Below, piece by piece: positions 7,808-15,776 of a stretch of 64,000 nucleotides of DNA (the stretch's first letter is position 1; each line of letters opens with the position of its first letter). The translations under genes and the position numbers were made by a program. Source of the stretch: Janthinobacterium tructae (GTDB lineage Bacteria > Pseudomonadota > Gammaproteobacteria > Burkholderiales > Burkholderiaceae_D); the NCBI RefSeq assembly GCF_006517255.1, contig NZ_CP041185.1:124001-188000 (forward strand), in the 5' to 3' direction. The notes under the pieces are model-generated. The model saw only the letters and a program-made list of their open reading frames with translations. It ran no database searches and was not told the origin of the DNA.

Positions 7808-8446
7808 ATGTATCCATATTCCCGTAGTGTTACCCCAGCCGTCAAAAACCACCTGGAAGCGCAACTGGCTTTTTTCAATGGTCTGTCGAAGTCCATGTTC
7901 CAGTCGGTGCAGCACTTCAGTGACCTGAATATGCAGCTGGCGCAAGGCTTGCTGGAAGAAACCACTGTCACCAGCCAGAACCTGCTGACGGTCGAGCGCG
8001 CTGAAGATGTGTTCCAGGTCGCTGCCGCAGCGGGCCAGCCAGCCGCCGAGCAATTGCGCAAGTATCAGCAACAGCTGTCGCGTCTGGCCGCCGATACGCA
8101 GGTCGAACTGGCCAACGTGGCCGAGCAGCATGTGAATGAAACGAGCCGTACGGCCAAGGCGCTGGCCGAAGAAGTGGCCCGCACGGCTTCGGAAGAAACG
8201 CAGAAAAACGTGCGCAAGCAGCAGGAAGCCATGCAGCGCGTCGCCGAACCATTCCAGGCTTACCATCAAAATGGTAGCAACCGCGACCAGCAGCGCGGTG
8301 CGCACAGCCGTGACGGCCAAAGCCTGCAAAGCGCCAGTCAGCAGGGTAGCCAGCAGTCGGCCGGCAGCGAAAGCTCCGCCAGCGGCAGCGCATCGCAAGC
8401 GGGCTCCGCACAAAGCAAAACCAGCAGCGCCAGCCGTAAAGAGTAA
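7808..8446 (+). CDS. Phasin family protein
   Basis: The product (212 aa) matches phasins, which coat polyhydroxyalkanoate granules in the cytoplasm. Residues 8-150 are almost entirely amphipathic helix rich in Ala, Gln and Glu, including FFNGLSKSMFQSVQHFSDLNMQLA, the signature of the phasin_2 family. After about residue 155 the chain changes to a low-complexity Gln/Ser/Ala tail (SQQGSQQSAGSESSASG), predicted disordered and ending in lysines. GAGGA at 7798-7802 selects this ATG over one at 7796. A hairpin followed by T residues lies downstream at 8552-8580. Confidence 0.85.
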   Translation: MYPYSRSVTPAVKNHLEAQLAFFNGLSKSMFQSVQHFSDLNMQLAQGLLEETTVTSQNLLTVERAEDVFQVAAAAGQPAAEQLRKYQQQLSRLAADTQVELANVAEQHVNETSRTAKALAEEVARTASEETQKNVRKQQEAMQRVAEPFQAYHQNGSNRDQQRGAHSRDGQSLQSASQQGSQQSAGSESSASGSASQAGSAQSKTSSASRKE

Positions 8447-8552
8447 GCGGACTGCTGCCGGTAGCTGAATGGCAGCTGAATCCGCATCGCGAGGGCCGAG
8501 CCTTGGGATGTTCTTAGCTGGCGCAGCATCGTGCGTAGTGGTCCGGGCAGAG

Positions 8553-8580
8553 CGCCCGTCCTTCAGGGGGCGGGCGTTTT
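8553..8580 (+). terminator. Terminator hairpin after the phasin gene
   Basis: CGCCCG (8553-8558) pairs with CGGGCG (8571-8576) around a 12-base loop and is followed by TTTT. It lies between the phasin gene and the convergent esterase gene and slightly overlaps the 3' end of the latter, so it probably ends plus-strand transcripts. Confidence 0.5.
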
Positions 8581-9582
8581 GTCGTGGGCGCGCGCGACGG
8601 CAGCCTGCGTGGTGGTGCTTTGCGCCGTTGCAGGACGTGGCGGCGTGGCGGGAATTTCCCGCCCATCCGTGCCCGCGCCCATGTGACGTGTCAGCATGGT
8701 ATCGACCTTGCTGTTGGCGTCGATAAAGGCGCTCACGGCGCCCAGCGTGGGGGCCAGCATGCGCAGGGGGCTGGCCAGCGAGGCGACCAGGGTGGTATGG
8801 CTGACCTTGTCGAAGTACGTTTCCGTCACGGGCCGCTGCAGTGCCCGCAAGGCGGTGGCCAGGCCGCCCGTATTGCGTTGTGGATTGACCAGCTTGTCCC
8901 GTCCGGGCAAGGGGGCGATCAGCAGGGCGGGCGGGGCCTCGGCCGTCACGTGATGGATGGGCTGCGAAGCGGCGGGCGTGTCCGGGTAAAAGAAGACGGG
9001 CCGGGTGGTGGTATTTTCGATCGGCAAGAAATCGTAGGGACCGGCCAAGCCTATCCAGCCGCGCAAGTCGTGCGGGTGCATGCGGTGGCGCGCCAGCAGG
9101 CTGGCGTCGAGCGCCAGCATCGCCGCATTGTAGGCGCCCGCGCTATGGCCCATCACGAACAAACGGGCGGGGTCGCCGCCATGGCGGCTCGATTCCATCG
9201 CGGCCCAGGCCACGGCGCGGGCGGCATCCTGCAAAATCTCCGGGTAGTGCACCTCCGGATATAGCCGGTAGTCGGCGATCACGGCCAGGTAGCCACGCGC
9301 GGCAAGCGCGTGGCCAACGAAGGCATAGTCGGCGCGCTCGCCCGCTGTCCAGTTGCCGCCGTAAAAGAACACCACCACGGGCACGGGCCCCGTGCGGGTC
9401 TTGGGGGCATACACATCGAGTTTTTGCCGCAGCAGGGGGCCGTAGGCCAGGCCCCGCGTCACCTGTGAGGCACTGCCGGACGACAAGGCATTGATGACGC
9501 TCAAGGGTGAGCAAGCTGCCAGGCCGGCAGCGAGCGGGATGGTCGCCAGCAAACCGAGCAAAGTGGTGCGCAGGGTCGTCAT
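8563..9582 (-). CDS. Lipoprotein alpha/beta-hydrolase (esterase)
   Basis: A 339-residue protein of the BD-FAE/carboxylesterase type. The signal peptide ends in the lipobox LAAC (about residues 20-23), so it should be a lipid-anchored envelope protein. The oxyanion region is VVVFFYGGNW, corresponding to the usual HGGxW, and the nucleophile elbow is GHSAG. A DK pair in PGRDKLV and the His in KVSHTTLV are candidates for the remaining triad members. The C-terminal 50 residues are Thr/Pro/Ala-rich and probably disordered. AGGAG six bases before the ATG at 9582 supports this start over an ATG 20 codons upstream. The substrate is unknown. Confidence 0.8.
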   Translation of the reverse strand: MTTLRTTLLGLLATIPLAAGLAACSPLSVINALSSGSASQVTRGLAYGPLLRQKLDVYAPKTRTGPVPVVVFFYGGNWTAGERADYAFVGHALAARGYLAVIADYRLYPEVHYPEILQDAARAVAWAAMESSRHGGDPARLFVMGHSAGAYNAAMLALDASLLARHRMHPHDLRGWIGLAGPYDFLPIENTTTRPVFFYPDTPAASQPIHHVTAEAPPALLIAPLPGRDKLVNPQRNTGGLATALRALQRPVTETYFDKVSHTTLVASLASPLRMLAPTLGAVSAFIDANSKVDTMLTRHMGAGTDGREIPATPPRPATAQSTTTQAAVARAHDKTPAP

Positions 9583-9687
9583 GCCAGCTCCTGATGGTGA
9601 TGGTTCATGCTTGTAGTGTAGGCCAGGCAGGGCAGGGCGCACATGGGGAAGTTGCAGTCTGGCATAGATAAATGTTGCATGCGTCTA

Positions 9688-10578
9688 TCAATCCTGTAAC
9701 AGCCATTTGCGCGCCGTGGCGATGACGGCGTCCGACAGGGTGCGTGTGAGCGGCGTCTGGATATCCCAGGCATGCCAGGTCAGGGGCACGTCGAGCGCCT
9801 GCCCGGCCGCCACGTCGACCAACCGGCCAGTGGCCAGCGCCGTTTCCGCCTGCAGCAAAGGCACCATGCCATAAGCATAGCCCGCTTCGATGAAGCGCAC
9901 GAAGTCGCGCGCCGAACCGAGCACATGGTGCGGATAGCGGCCCGTGTAGCCGAGGCGGTGCTGCAGATAGCGCTCGTGCAGCGCATCCTTGCTGCCAAAC
10001 GTGATGGCGGGCGCCTGGCTGACGGCCTCCACCGTAAAACCATGGGGAAACCATCGCTGCGCGAACGCGGGCGATGCCACGCACAGGTAGCGCATGCCGC
10101 CCAGCGGCGTGGCCGTGGTGCCGGCCACCAGGTCGTTGGCGCTGCTGACGCAGGCAAACACGCGCCCTTCGCGCAGCTGGCTCAGGGTGTGGTCCTGGTC
10201 GTCGAGGCGGATATCGAGCAGGCAGGACGGTGGCGAGAGTAGCGGCCCCAGCGCTTCCGGGATCCAGGTGGCGGCGCTGTCGGCGTTGACGGCGATGGCC
10301 AGCTCCGGCAATTGCGTGGTGGGACCGGGCTGGGCGTCGAGCGCCGCTTCGAGCAGCTTGACTTGCCGGTAATGGGCGATCAGGCGCTGGCCCGCTTCCG
10401 TAGGCAGGGGCGGGTGGCTGCGGATGATCAACAAAGTGCCTTCCAGGTTTTCCAGCGTGCGGATGCGCTGCGACACGGCCGGCTGGCTGATCGCCAGTGC
10501 CTGCGCAGCCTTTTCAAAGCTGCCCAGGCCGATCACGGCGTCGAGGGCGGCCAATCCACGGTAATCGACGACACGCAT
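9688..10578 (-). CDS. lysG: LysR-family regulator of the ArgP/LysG group
   Basis: A 296-residue LysR-type regulator. The winged helix-turn-helix is at residues 18-45 (GSFEKAAQALAISQPAVSQRI), and the effector domain follows from about 90. The N-terminus (VDYRGLAALDAVIGLGSFEKAA) and the pairing with a divergent LysE-family exporter identify the ArgP/LysG group, which senses lysine or arginine and switches on the exporter. The start codon lies inside an inverted repeat that could serve for autoregulation (10577-10605). The assignment is strong for family and neighbour; the effector amino acid is inferred. Confidence 0.88.
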   Translation of the reverse strand: MRVVDYRGLAALDAVIGLGSFEKAAQALAISQPAVSQRIRTLENLEGTLLIIRSHPPLPTEAGQRLIAHYRQVKLLEAALDAQPGPTTQLPELAIAVNADSAATWIPEALGPLLSPPSCLLDIRLDDQDHTLSQLREGRVFACVSSANDLVAGTTATPLGGMRYLCVASPAFAQRWFPHGFTVEAVSQAPAITFGSKDALHERYLQHRLGYTGRYPHHVLGSARDFVRFIEAGYAYGMVPLLQAETALATGRLVDVAAGQALDVPLTWHAWDIQTPLTRTLSDAVIATARKWLLQD

Positions 10579-10605
10579 AAGATTCTCTTATATATGGTTA
10601 GAATC
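10577..10605. promoter_or_regulatory. Candidate LysG operator in the lysG-lysE divergent region
   Basis: Two overlapping symmetries lie at the lysG start. ATAAGA-TTC-TCTTAT (10577-10591) is a palindrome that includes the lysG start codon, and GATTCT (10581-10586) pairs with AGAATC (10600-10605) across 13 bases. LysR-type regulators bind such dyads between divergent genes. The binding itself is inference. Confidence 0.45.
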
Positions 10606-10782
10606 ATTCATTATACTTATATTTACTTTTTCTTTACACTGTTGAAATAGGGTAACAACTCCACTCTCCCGCGCGGTCCTCCTGGTTCCGCACCACCCTC
10701 CACCTACCTCTGATGACTTTGCCGTTGCCGGCAGAGCGTGGGCGGCCGTGCGCGTGATGGAAAGCAATAGAAAGGAATCGAT

Positions 10783-11388
10783 ATGGACAGCGCAATTTTC
10801 TTGAAAGGCATGGGGCTCGGAGCGAGCCTGATCGTGGCCATCGGCACGCAGAACGCATTCTTGCTCAAGCAGGGGCTGAAGCGCCATTACGTGCTCACCT
10901 GCATACTTGTCTGTTTGCTGTGCGACGCCATCCTGATCACGGCCGGCGTGGCCGGCATGGGCACTTTCATTGCCGATAATCCTAATTTCTTGCTGTGGGC
11001 CAAGGCCGGTGGCGCGACCTTCCTCATCGCGTATGGCTTGCGCGCGGCCAAGTCGGCCTGGCGTCCAACGGCCATGACGGTATCGGCGGCCAAGTCGCCC
11101 GAAGGCTACTGGGCCGTGATCGGCGCGGCGCTGGCGTTCAGCCTGCTGAACCCGCACGCCTTCCTCGATACGGTGATTTTGCTCGGTTCGATCGGCGGCC
11201 AGCATGAAGGCGTGGGACGCTTCTACTTCGCCGGTGGCGCCATCATGGCTTCGGCCCTGTGGTTCTTCCTGCTGGGCTTTGGCGCCCGCTACCTGGCGCC
11301 CGTGTTTGCCAAGCCCATGGCCTGGCGCGTGCTCGACGGCATCATTGCCGTCGTCATGTGGGCCATCGCCGCCTCGCTGTTCCTGTAA
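10783..11388 (+). CDS. lysE: LysE/ArgO-type basic amino acid exporter
   Basis: A 201-residue inner-membrane protein with about six hydrophobic segments. The N-terminal GLGASLIVAIGTQNAFLLKQGL motif and the LLNPHAFLDTVILLG motif are diagnostic of LysE/ArgO exporters, which pump lysine and arginine out when intracellular pools rise. AAGGA precedes the ATG. It diverges from lysG and is presumably activated by it. Confidence 0.9.
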   Translation: MDSAIFLKGMGLGASLIVAIGTQNAFLLKQGLKRHYVLTCILVCLLCDAILITAGVAGMGTFIADNPNFLLWAKAGGATFLIAYGLRAAKSAWRPTAMTVSAAKSPEGYWAVIGAALAFSLLNPHAFLDTVILLGSIGGQHEGVGRFYFAGGAIMASALWFFLLGFGARYLAPVFAKPMAWRVLDGIIAVVMWAIAASLFL

Positions 11389-11406
11389 AGCATCAGTTGT
11401 AAAGCA

Positions 11407-12837
11407 TCAACGGGTCAGAAAGGCCAGCACGCGGCTGGCCAGCTTGCCATACGGCGGCCACAGCAGTGTCAAAGCGCTGTAGCGCGCCTGGTAAAACACG
11501 GGCCGCAGCTTGCTGAAGGTGTGAAAACCTTCGACGCCATGGTAGTGGCCCATGCCGGACTCGCCCACGCCGCCGAACGGCAGATCGTGTTGGCCCACGT
11601 GGAACAGCGCGTCGTTGACGGACACGCCGCCCGACATCACCGTATCGATCAGAAGCTGCACAGTCTGCTTATTGTTGCTGAACGGATAGATGGCCAGCGG
11701 GCGCGGCCCCGCATTGATGCTGCCGATCACGCTTTCCAGTTTCGTGTAGCCACGCAGGGGCAGGATGGGGCCGAAGATTTCCCGCGTCAGCAGCAGGCTG
11801 TCTGCGGGGGCGTCGAGCACGATGTGCGGCGCGATCTTGCGCGTGGCCCGGTCGTATGCAGGCCCCGGCAGCAGGGGAATGACTTGTGCGCCCCGTTCCC
11901 GCACTTCGTCGAGCGCCTGCAGCAGGCGCTCAAAGGCGGCTTCGTCGATGATGGAAGTGTAATCGGGCGTGTCGAGCCGCGGGTAGCGCGTGGGCATGAT
12001 CTGGCGCGCATGCTCGACGAAGGCGGCGATGCTGGCCTCGGGTAGCCAGGCGTGGTCGACGCTGGTGCAGATCTGCCCCGCGTTGAGGTATTTGACAAAC
12101 AAAATGCGTTCGGCTGCCGTGCGCACATCGAAATCGGCGCAGACGATGGCCGGCGCCTTGCCGCCCAGCTCCAGGGTGACGGGACACAGATTGCGCGCGG
12201 CCGCCGCCATCACGGCGCGGCCCGTCTGGCCGGAACCCGTAAACAGCAGGTGGTCGAACGGCAGTTGTGAAAAAGCGATGCCCACGCCGCCCGCCTCGTC
12301 GAAAAACTGCAATTTTTCCGGCGGAAAATAGGCGGGCATCTTCTCGATCAAGAGCTGCGCCAGGTGGCGCGAATTCTCGCTCATCTTGACCATGGCGCGG
12401 TTGCCGGCGGCGAAGATGTAGGTCAAAGGCACCAGGCTCAGGTTCACGGGGAAATTCCACGGCGCGATGACGCCCACCACGCCCAGCGGCTGGGGCAGCA
12501 CGCGGTTGCGGGCACCGGGGAAAGTGCGCCAGTCCACGCTGCGGCGCTGCGGTTTCATCCATTTTTTCAAGTGCTTCAAGACATGGGCTATGCCGTCGAT
12601 GGCGGGAAAGATCTCCGCCAGCAAGGTTTCGTGCCGGGAGCGGTTGCCATAATCGGTGCTGATCGCCTCGCATAGTGCATCTTTATGGTCGCGGATAAAG
12701 CGCTGCAGGGTTTGCAGGTCGCGTTTGCGCTCGGCAAGCGTGGGCATGGGGTGAGCCAGGCAGGCGGCACGCTGCACGGCCAGGGCGGCAGCCAGCTCGG
12801 CGTTCTTCAGCTCCATGTTGTTTGCGACATCAGGCAT
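11407..12837 (-). CDS. Aldehyde dehydrogenase, coniferyl-aldehyde-dehydrogenase-like
   Basis: A 476-residue NAD(P)-dependent aldehyde dehydrogenase. Catalytic landmarks are the oxyanion Asn in PWNFP (residues 126-130), the general base Glu223 in LELGGKAP and the nucleophile Cys257 in NAGQICTSVD. The overall pattern, including a C-terminal hydrophobic tail and RTFPGARNRVLPQPLGVVGVI, is that of the short coniferyl/medium-chain aldehyde dehydrogenase group rather than betaine aldehyde enzymes. AAGGAG just before 12837 decides the start over one nine codons upstream. It is convergent with lysE and 130 bases from trxC on the other strand, so it is probably monocistronic. The substrate is inferred only at family level. 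Confidence 0.85.
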   Translation of the reverse strand: MPDVANNMELKNAELAAALAVQRAACLAHPMPTLAERKRDLQTLQRFIRDHKDALCEAISTDYGNRSRHETLLAEIFPAIDGIAHVLKHLKKWMKPQRRSVDWRTFPGARNRVLPQPLGVVGVIAPWNFPVNLSLVPLTYIFAAGNRAMVKMSENSRHLAQLLIEKMPAYFPPEKLQFFDEAGGVGIAFSQLPFDHLLFTGSGQTGRAVMAAAARNLCPVTLELGGKAPAIVCADFDVRTAAERILFVKYLNAGQICTSVDHAWLPEASIAAFVEHARQIMPTRYPRLDTPDYTSIIDEAAFERLLQALDEVRERGAQVIPLLPGPAYDRATRKIAPHIVLDAPADSLLLTREIFGPILPLRGYTKLESVIGSINAGPRPLAIYPFSNNKQTVQLLIDTVMSGGVSVNDALFHVGQHDLPFGGVGESGMGHYHGVEGFHTFSKLRPVFYQARYSALTLLWPPYGKLASRVLAFLTR

Positions 12838-12967
12838 GTTTCTCCTTGGCTGGCTGGGCAATACGCGCGCCGTTCCAGCGCACTATAGCGGACTATGCAG
12901 ACAAGCGCCGCCGCACGATACGCCGTAAAATGTCCGGCAACTGTACGCTACCCTTTCCAGGAATGCC

Positions 12968-13420
12968 ATGACCCCGACCACGCCAGACTCCCTGCACATC
13001 GTGTGCCCCCATTGCGACGCCGTCAACCGGCTGCCGGCCGCGCGCCTGATTGAACAGCCCACTTGCGGCAAGTGCCAGAAGGATTTGTTTACGGGCCAGC
13101 CTGTGGACCTGGCCAGCGCCCGTTTCCTCAAGCATATCGAACGCAGCGACATTCCCGTGCTGGTGGACTTCTGGGCACCCTGGTGCGGTCCGTGCCGCAG
13201 CATGGCGCCATTCTATGTGCAAGCGGCCAGGACGCTGGAGCCGGCGTTCCGCGTCGTCAAGGTCAATACGGAAGCGTCGCCGGACCTGGGCAGCCGTTTC
13301 AATATCCGCAGCATTCCCACCCTGGCCCTGTTTCGCAAGGGCGTGGAAGTGGCGCGCCAGCCGGGCGCCATCGATGCGCAGGCCATCATCGCGTGGGCCA
13401 GGGATAAAGCCCGTCTTTAA
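12968..13420 (+). CDS. trxC: Thioredoxin 2
   Basis: A 150-residue cytoplasmic thioredoxin with the extra N-terminal zinc domain that distinguishes TrxC from TrxA. The zinc cysteines are CPHC (13-16) and CGKC (33-36). The redox site WCGPC is at 72-76, and cis-Pro lies in SIPTLALF. It reduces protein disulphides and in other proteobacteria is induced by oxidative stress. AGGA precedes the ATG. The next gene encodes a MarR regulator with its own promoter. Confidence 0.93.
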   Translation: MTPTTPDSLHIVCPHCDAVNRLPAARLIEQPTCGKCQKDLFTGQPVDLASARFLKHIERSDIPVLVDFWAPWCGPCRSMAPFYVQAARTLEPAFRVVKVNTEASPDLGSRFNIRSIPTLALFRKGVEVARQPGAIDAQAIIAWARDKARL

Positions 13421-13428
13421 GGCCAGGG

Positions 13429-13448
13429 GAAAACCTTCACGGTTTTTC
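13429..13448 (+). terminator. Possible weak terminator after trxC
   Basis: GAAAACC (13429-13435) can pair with GGTTTTTC (13441-13448) around a five-base loop, and the second arm is itself the T-run. The stem is A/T-rich, so the call is tentative. It lies immediately before the promoter of the MarR gene. Confidence 0.3.
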
Positions 13449-13450
13449 AT

Positions 13451-13488
13451 TTGACATGTAGTATGGCGCCATATTATATTGCGCCATA
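13451..13488 (+). promoter_or_regulatory. Promoter with near-perfect palindrome, probable MarR autoregulatory site
   Basis: TTGACA (13451-13456) is followed after 17 bases by TTATAT (13474-13479), close to the sigma-70 consensus. Overlapping the spacer and -10 is a 27-base dyad centred on 13475: TATGGCGC (13462-13469) and GCGCCATA (13481-13488) with ATAT-T-ATAT between them, broken by a single mismatched pair. The expected transcription start coincides with the A of the ATG at 13488, and no Shine-Dalgarno precedes it, so a leaderless mRNA is likely. Repressor binding here would block RNA polymerase. Confidence 0.65.
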
Positions 13489-14012
13489 TGATAAAACTCG
13501 AACAGAAATACACGGCCCTGCTGGGTGACGTGCAGCGCCGCGCCAGCGGTCTCGACATGACACAGTCCACGGCGCGCCTGCGCCTGTGCTTTGAAGTGCT
13601 GGGCCTGGCGTCCGCCATCGATGGCGATTGCGCCACGCGCCTGGGCCGGCATGGCTTGTCGGAAGGGAAATTTGTGCTGCTGTCCCTGCTGCGCGACGTG
13701 CCTGACGGACTCTCGCCGCACGCGCTGGCCGAGCGGGCAGGCGTGACGCGCGGCACCATCACGGGCTTGCTCGACGGCCTGGAACGCGACGGTTTCCTGG
13801 CGCGCCACGCGGACCAGGTTGACCGGCGCAAGCTGCTGGTGCGCCTGAGCGCCAAGGGAGAAGCTGCCGCCGCCACCCTGGTCGATGAACATGCGCAATG
13901 GATCGCCAGCCTGTTTGCCGATTTCACGCCGGACGAGATGCAATTATTGAGTGGACTTCTGGAAAAAGCCTGGCGCAAGACGGATAAAGGTGAAATGCAG
14001 GGTGCACCATGA
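13488..14012 (+). CDS. MarR-family transcriptional regulator
   Basis: A 174-residue winged-helix protein. The DNA-binding core runs from about residue 55 to 120: LSEGKFVLLSLLRDVPDGLSPHALAERAGVTRGTITGLLDGLE is the helix-turn-helix, followed by the wing DQVDRRKLLVRLSAKG, which has the conserved DxR motif. The flanking helices should form the dimer. The ATG at 13488 is chosen over a TTG at 13479 because it sits exactly at the predicted transcription start. Its stop overlaps the start of the HEAT-repeat gene (ATGA), so the two are translationally coupled and presumably act together. Confidence 0.85.
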   Translation: MIKLEQKYTALLGDVQRRASGLDMTQSTARLRLCFEVLGLASAIDGDCATRLGRHGLSEGKFVLLSLLRDVPDGLSPHALAERAGVTRGTITGLLDGLERDGFLARHADQVDRRKLLVRLSAKGEAAAATLVDEHAQWIASLFADFTPDEMQLLSGLLEKAWRKTDKGEMQGAP

Positions 14013-14755
14013 GCCGTGGCGTCGCCGACATCACTCCCGCGCGCCTGGCCCTGTTGAATGGGGGCAGCGTGGCCAGCGCCACCCTGACGGAGGGGCTGGC
14101 CGTCGATTTCGCCCAGCTGCTGGCCGCAGCCGTACCCGACATCGGTGCCGTCCGCCTGGAGCGGATGCGCGCGCAGGCTGCCGCGGGCATCACCAAACGC
14201 ATGGTGCTGGAGGCGCAATTGCTGCTGGAGGCCGACGCCGACCTGGCTGTGCTGCAAGCGCACCCATCCGACACGGTACGGGGCTGGGCCTGCTTTGTCA
14301 TCGCCGCCCAGGCTGGCTGGACCTTGGCGCAACAACTGGCCGCCATGCGGCCGCTGGCCGACGATGGCCACTTTGGCGTGCGCGAATGGGCCTGGCTGGC
14401 GCTGCGTCCCCATCTGGCCGAGCATCTGCCTGACGCCATCGCGCTGCTGGCGCCGTGGACGGCGGACCCGTCGGAAAGAGTGCGCCGCTTTGCCTGCGAA
14501 GCGCTGCGTCCGCGCGGCGTATGGTGCGCGCATATCGCCCAATTAAAGGAACAGCCGCAGCTGGCCTTGCCCCTGTTGCAGCCCCTGCGCGCCGACCCGG
14601 CCGTCTACGTGCAGGATTCCGTGGCCAACTGGCTCAACGATGCGGCCAAGCGCCAGCCAGACTGGGTACGCAGCCTGTGCGCGCAATGGCTGCTGGAAAG
14701 CCCCGTTGCCGCCACGGCACGCATCTGCAAGCGCGCCCAGCGCTCGCTGGCCTGA
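14009..14755 (+). CDS. HEAT-repeat protein resembling AlkD-type DNA alkylation repair enzymes
   Basis: A 248-residue all-helical protein. From about residue 85 it shows HEAT-like repeats (HPSDTVRGWACFVIAAQ, DGHFGVREWAWLALRP, PSERVRRFACEALRPRGVW, DPAVYVQDSVANWLNDAAKRQPDWV). The last two, with RPRGVW and SVANWLND, closely resemble the signature of bacterial AlkD/AlkC-type glycosylases that remove alkylated bases. No catalytic residue can be assigned with confidence. The gene is coupled to a MarR regulator by an ATGA overlap. A damage- or electrophile-inducible repair unit is a reasonable inference. Confidence 0.6.
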   Translation: MSRGVADITPARLALLNGGSVASATLTEGLAVDFAQLLAAAVPDIGAVRLERMRAQAAAGITKRMVLEAQLLLEADADLAVLQAHPSDTVRGWACFVIAAQAGWTLAQQLAAMRPLADDGHFGVREWAWLALRPHLAEHLPDAIALLAPWTADPSERVRRFACEALRPRGVWCAHIAQLKEQPQLALPLLQPLRADPAVYVQDSVANWLNDAAKRQPDWVRSLCAQWLLESPVAATARICKRAQRSLA

Positions 14756-14779
14756 TCATTCATCACCGAAGGAGAAACC

Positions 14780-15112
14780 ATGCATTACCTGTTAGAACTA
14801 TATAGCCCGAAACCCGCCTGGCTGGCCCTCGATGGCACCGCGCGCCAGGCGTATTTCGCCACGGTGGGCGCCGGCATGGCCGCCTTGTCCGGCAGCGGCG
14901 CCGAAGCGCTGGCCATGGGCGCCGTCGATGGCGGCAAGCTGCACGCGGCTGCCCAGCAATTCTATGCCGTCTGGCGCTTCCCGGACGAGGCGGCACTGGA
15001 TGCCTTGCTGGCCGGCATCGCCGCCACGGGCTGGCACGATTATTTTGACACCGTCAATGCGGCCGGTCCGGCCGTGGATTTTTCCGCCCACCTGGCGCAG
15101 CTGGCCGCCTAG
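14780..15112 (+). CDS. Unknown small protein of DUF6616 type (tentative)
   Basis: A 110-residue soluble protein beginning MHYLLELYSPKPAW, with a ferredoxin-like alternation of strands and helices. A hydrophobic middle section ends in AVWRFPDEAALDALLAGI, followed by GWHDYFDTVNAAGP. The pattern resembles small dimeric alpha/beta-barrel proteins, and I offer the DUF6616 name only tentatively. AAGGAG precedes the ATG. It is 24 bases after the HEAT-repeat gene on the same strand and may be part of the MarR-controlled unit. Confidence 0.6.
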   Translation: MHYLLELYSPKPAWLALDGTARQAYFATVGAGMAALSGSGAEALAMGAVDGGKLHAAAQQFYAVWRFPDEAALDALLAGIAATGWHDYFDTVNAAGPAVDFSAHLAQLAA

Positions 15113-15173
15113 CGTCCGACGTTTCCCCAGCCGCTGCGGTACAGTTGGCATTTTCATCCGACCACCGACGTTG

Positions 15174-15776
15174 ATGCCCATCAAACCGTTTTTCACCGTG
15201 TTGCTTGCGCTGGCGCCCATGCTGGCGTCGGCAAGCCCTGCCACCCCGCAAGCCCTCGTTGCCGCCGCCCGCAAGCAGGTGGGCGTGACGGTGCAGTACG
15301 ATCCGCGCTACGAACGCCTGGCCTATCCGGGTGGCGACGTGCCGCTCGAGCGGGGCGTGTGCACGGATGTGGTCGTTCGGGCTTACCGCCAGCTGGGGCA
15401 GGACTTGCAGGTGCTGGTGCACGAAGACATGCGCAAGGCATGGCAGGTGTACCAGCAGCAGGGACGCTGGCAGATGAAGGGGCCGGACCGCAATATCGAC
15501 CACCGCCGCGTGCCGAACCTGGGCACGTACTTTGCCCGCCACGGCACCAGCCTGCCTCCAGCCAAGGAAGCGAACGCTTACCGCGCGGGCGACATCGTCA
15601 CCTGGCGCCTGCCGCGCAACCTCACGCATATCGGCATCGTCAGCGACAAGCAGTCGTGGAGCGGCGTGCCGCTGATCATCCACAACATCGGCGAGGGCGC
15701 GCGTGAGGAAAATATTTTATTCAGCTATCCGATCACGGGGCACTATCGCTGGCAACCCGGTTGGCAACCCCGCTGA
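15174..15776 (+). CDS. Exported DUF1287 protein
   Basis: A 200-residue protein with a signal peptide (FFTVLLALAPMLASA) followed by a DUF1287 domain, an NlpC/P60-like cysteine-hydrolase relative found in the bacterial envelope. RGVCTDVVVRAYRQLGQDL carries the likely catalytic Cys, and HIGIVSD and HNIGEG carry conserved His residues. A peptidoglycan- or peptide-directed role is inferred from fold only. The last 44 bases overlap the 3' end of the convergent MocR gene. Confidence 0.8.
   Translation: MPIKPFFTVLLALAPMLASASPATPQALVAAARKQVGVTVQYDPRYERLAYPGGDVPLERGVCTDVVVRAYRQLGQDLQVLVHEDMRKAWQVYQQQGRWQMKGPDRNIDHRRVPNLGTYFARHGTSLPPAKEANAYRAGDIVTWRLPRNLTHIGIVSDKQSWSGVPLIIHNIGEGAREENILFSYPITGHYRWQPGWQPR

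Noticed and set aside
10588..11205. Minus-strand open frame opposite lysE
   Set aside because: It lies opposite a clear exporter gene and covers the divergent control region; the product has no domain.
12893..14542. Long minus-strand open frame opposite trxC, MarR and the HEAT-repeat gene
   Set aside because: Low-complexity composition and three well-supported genes on the other strand; the promoter and palindrome at 13451-13488 fit the plus strand.
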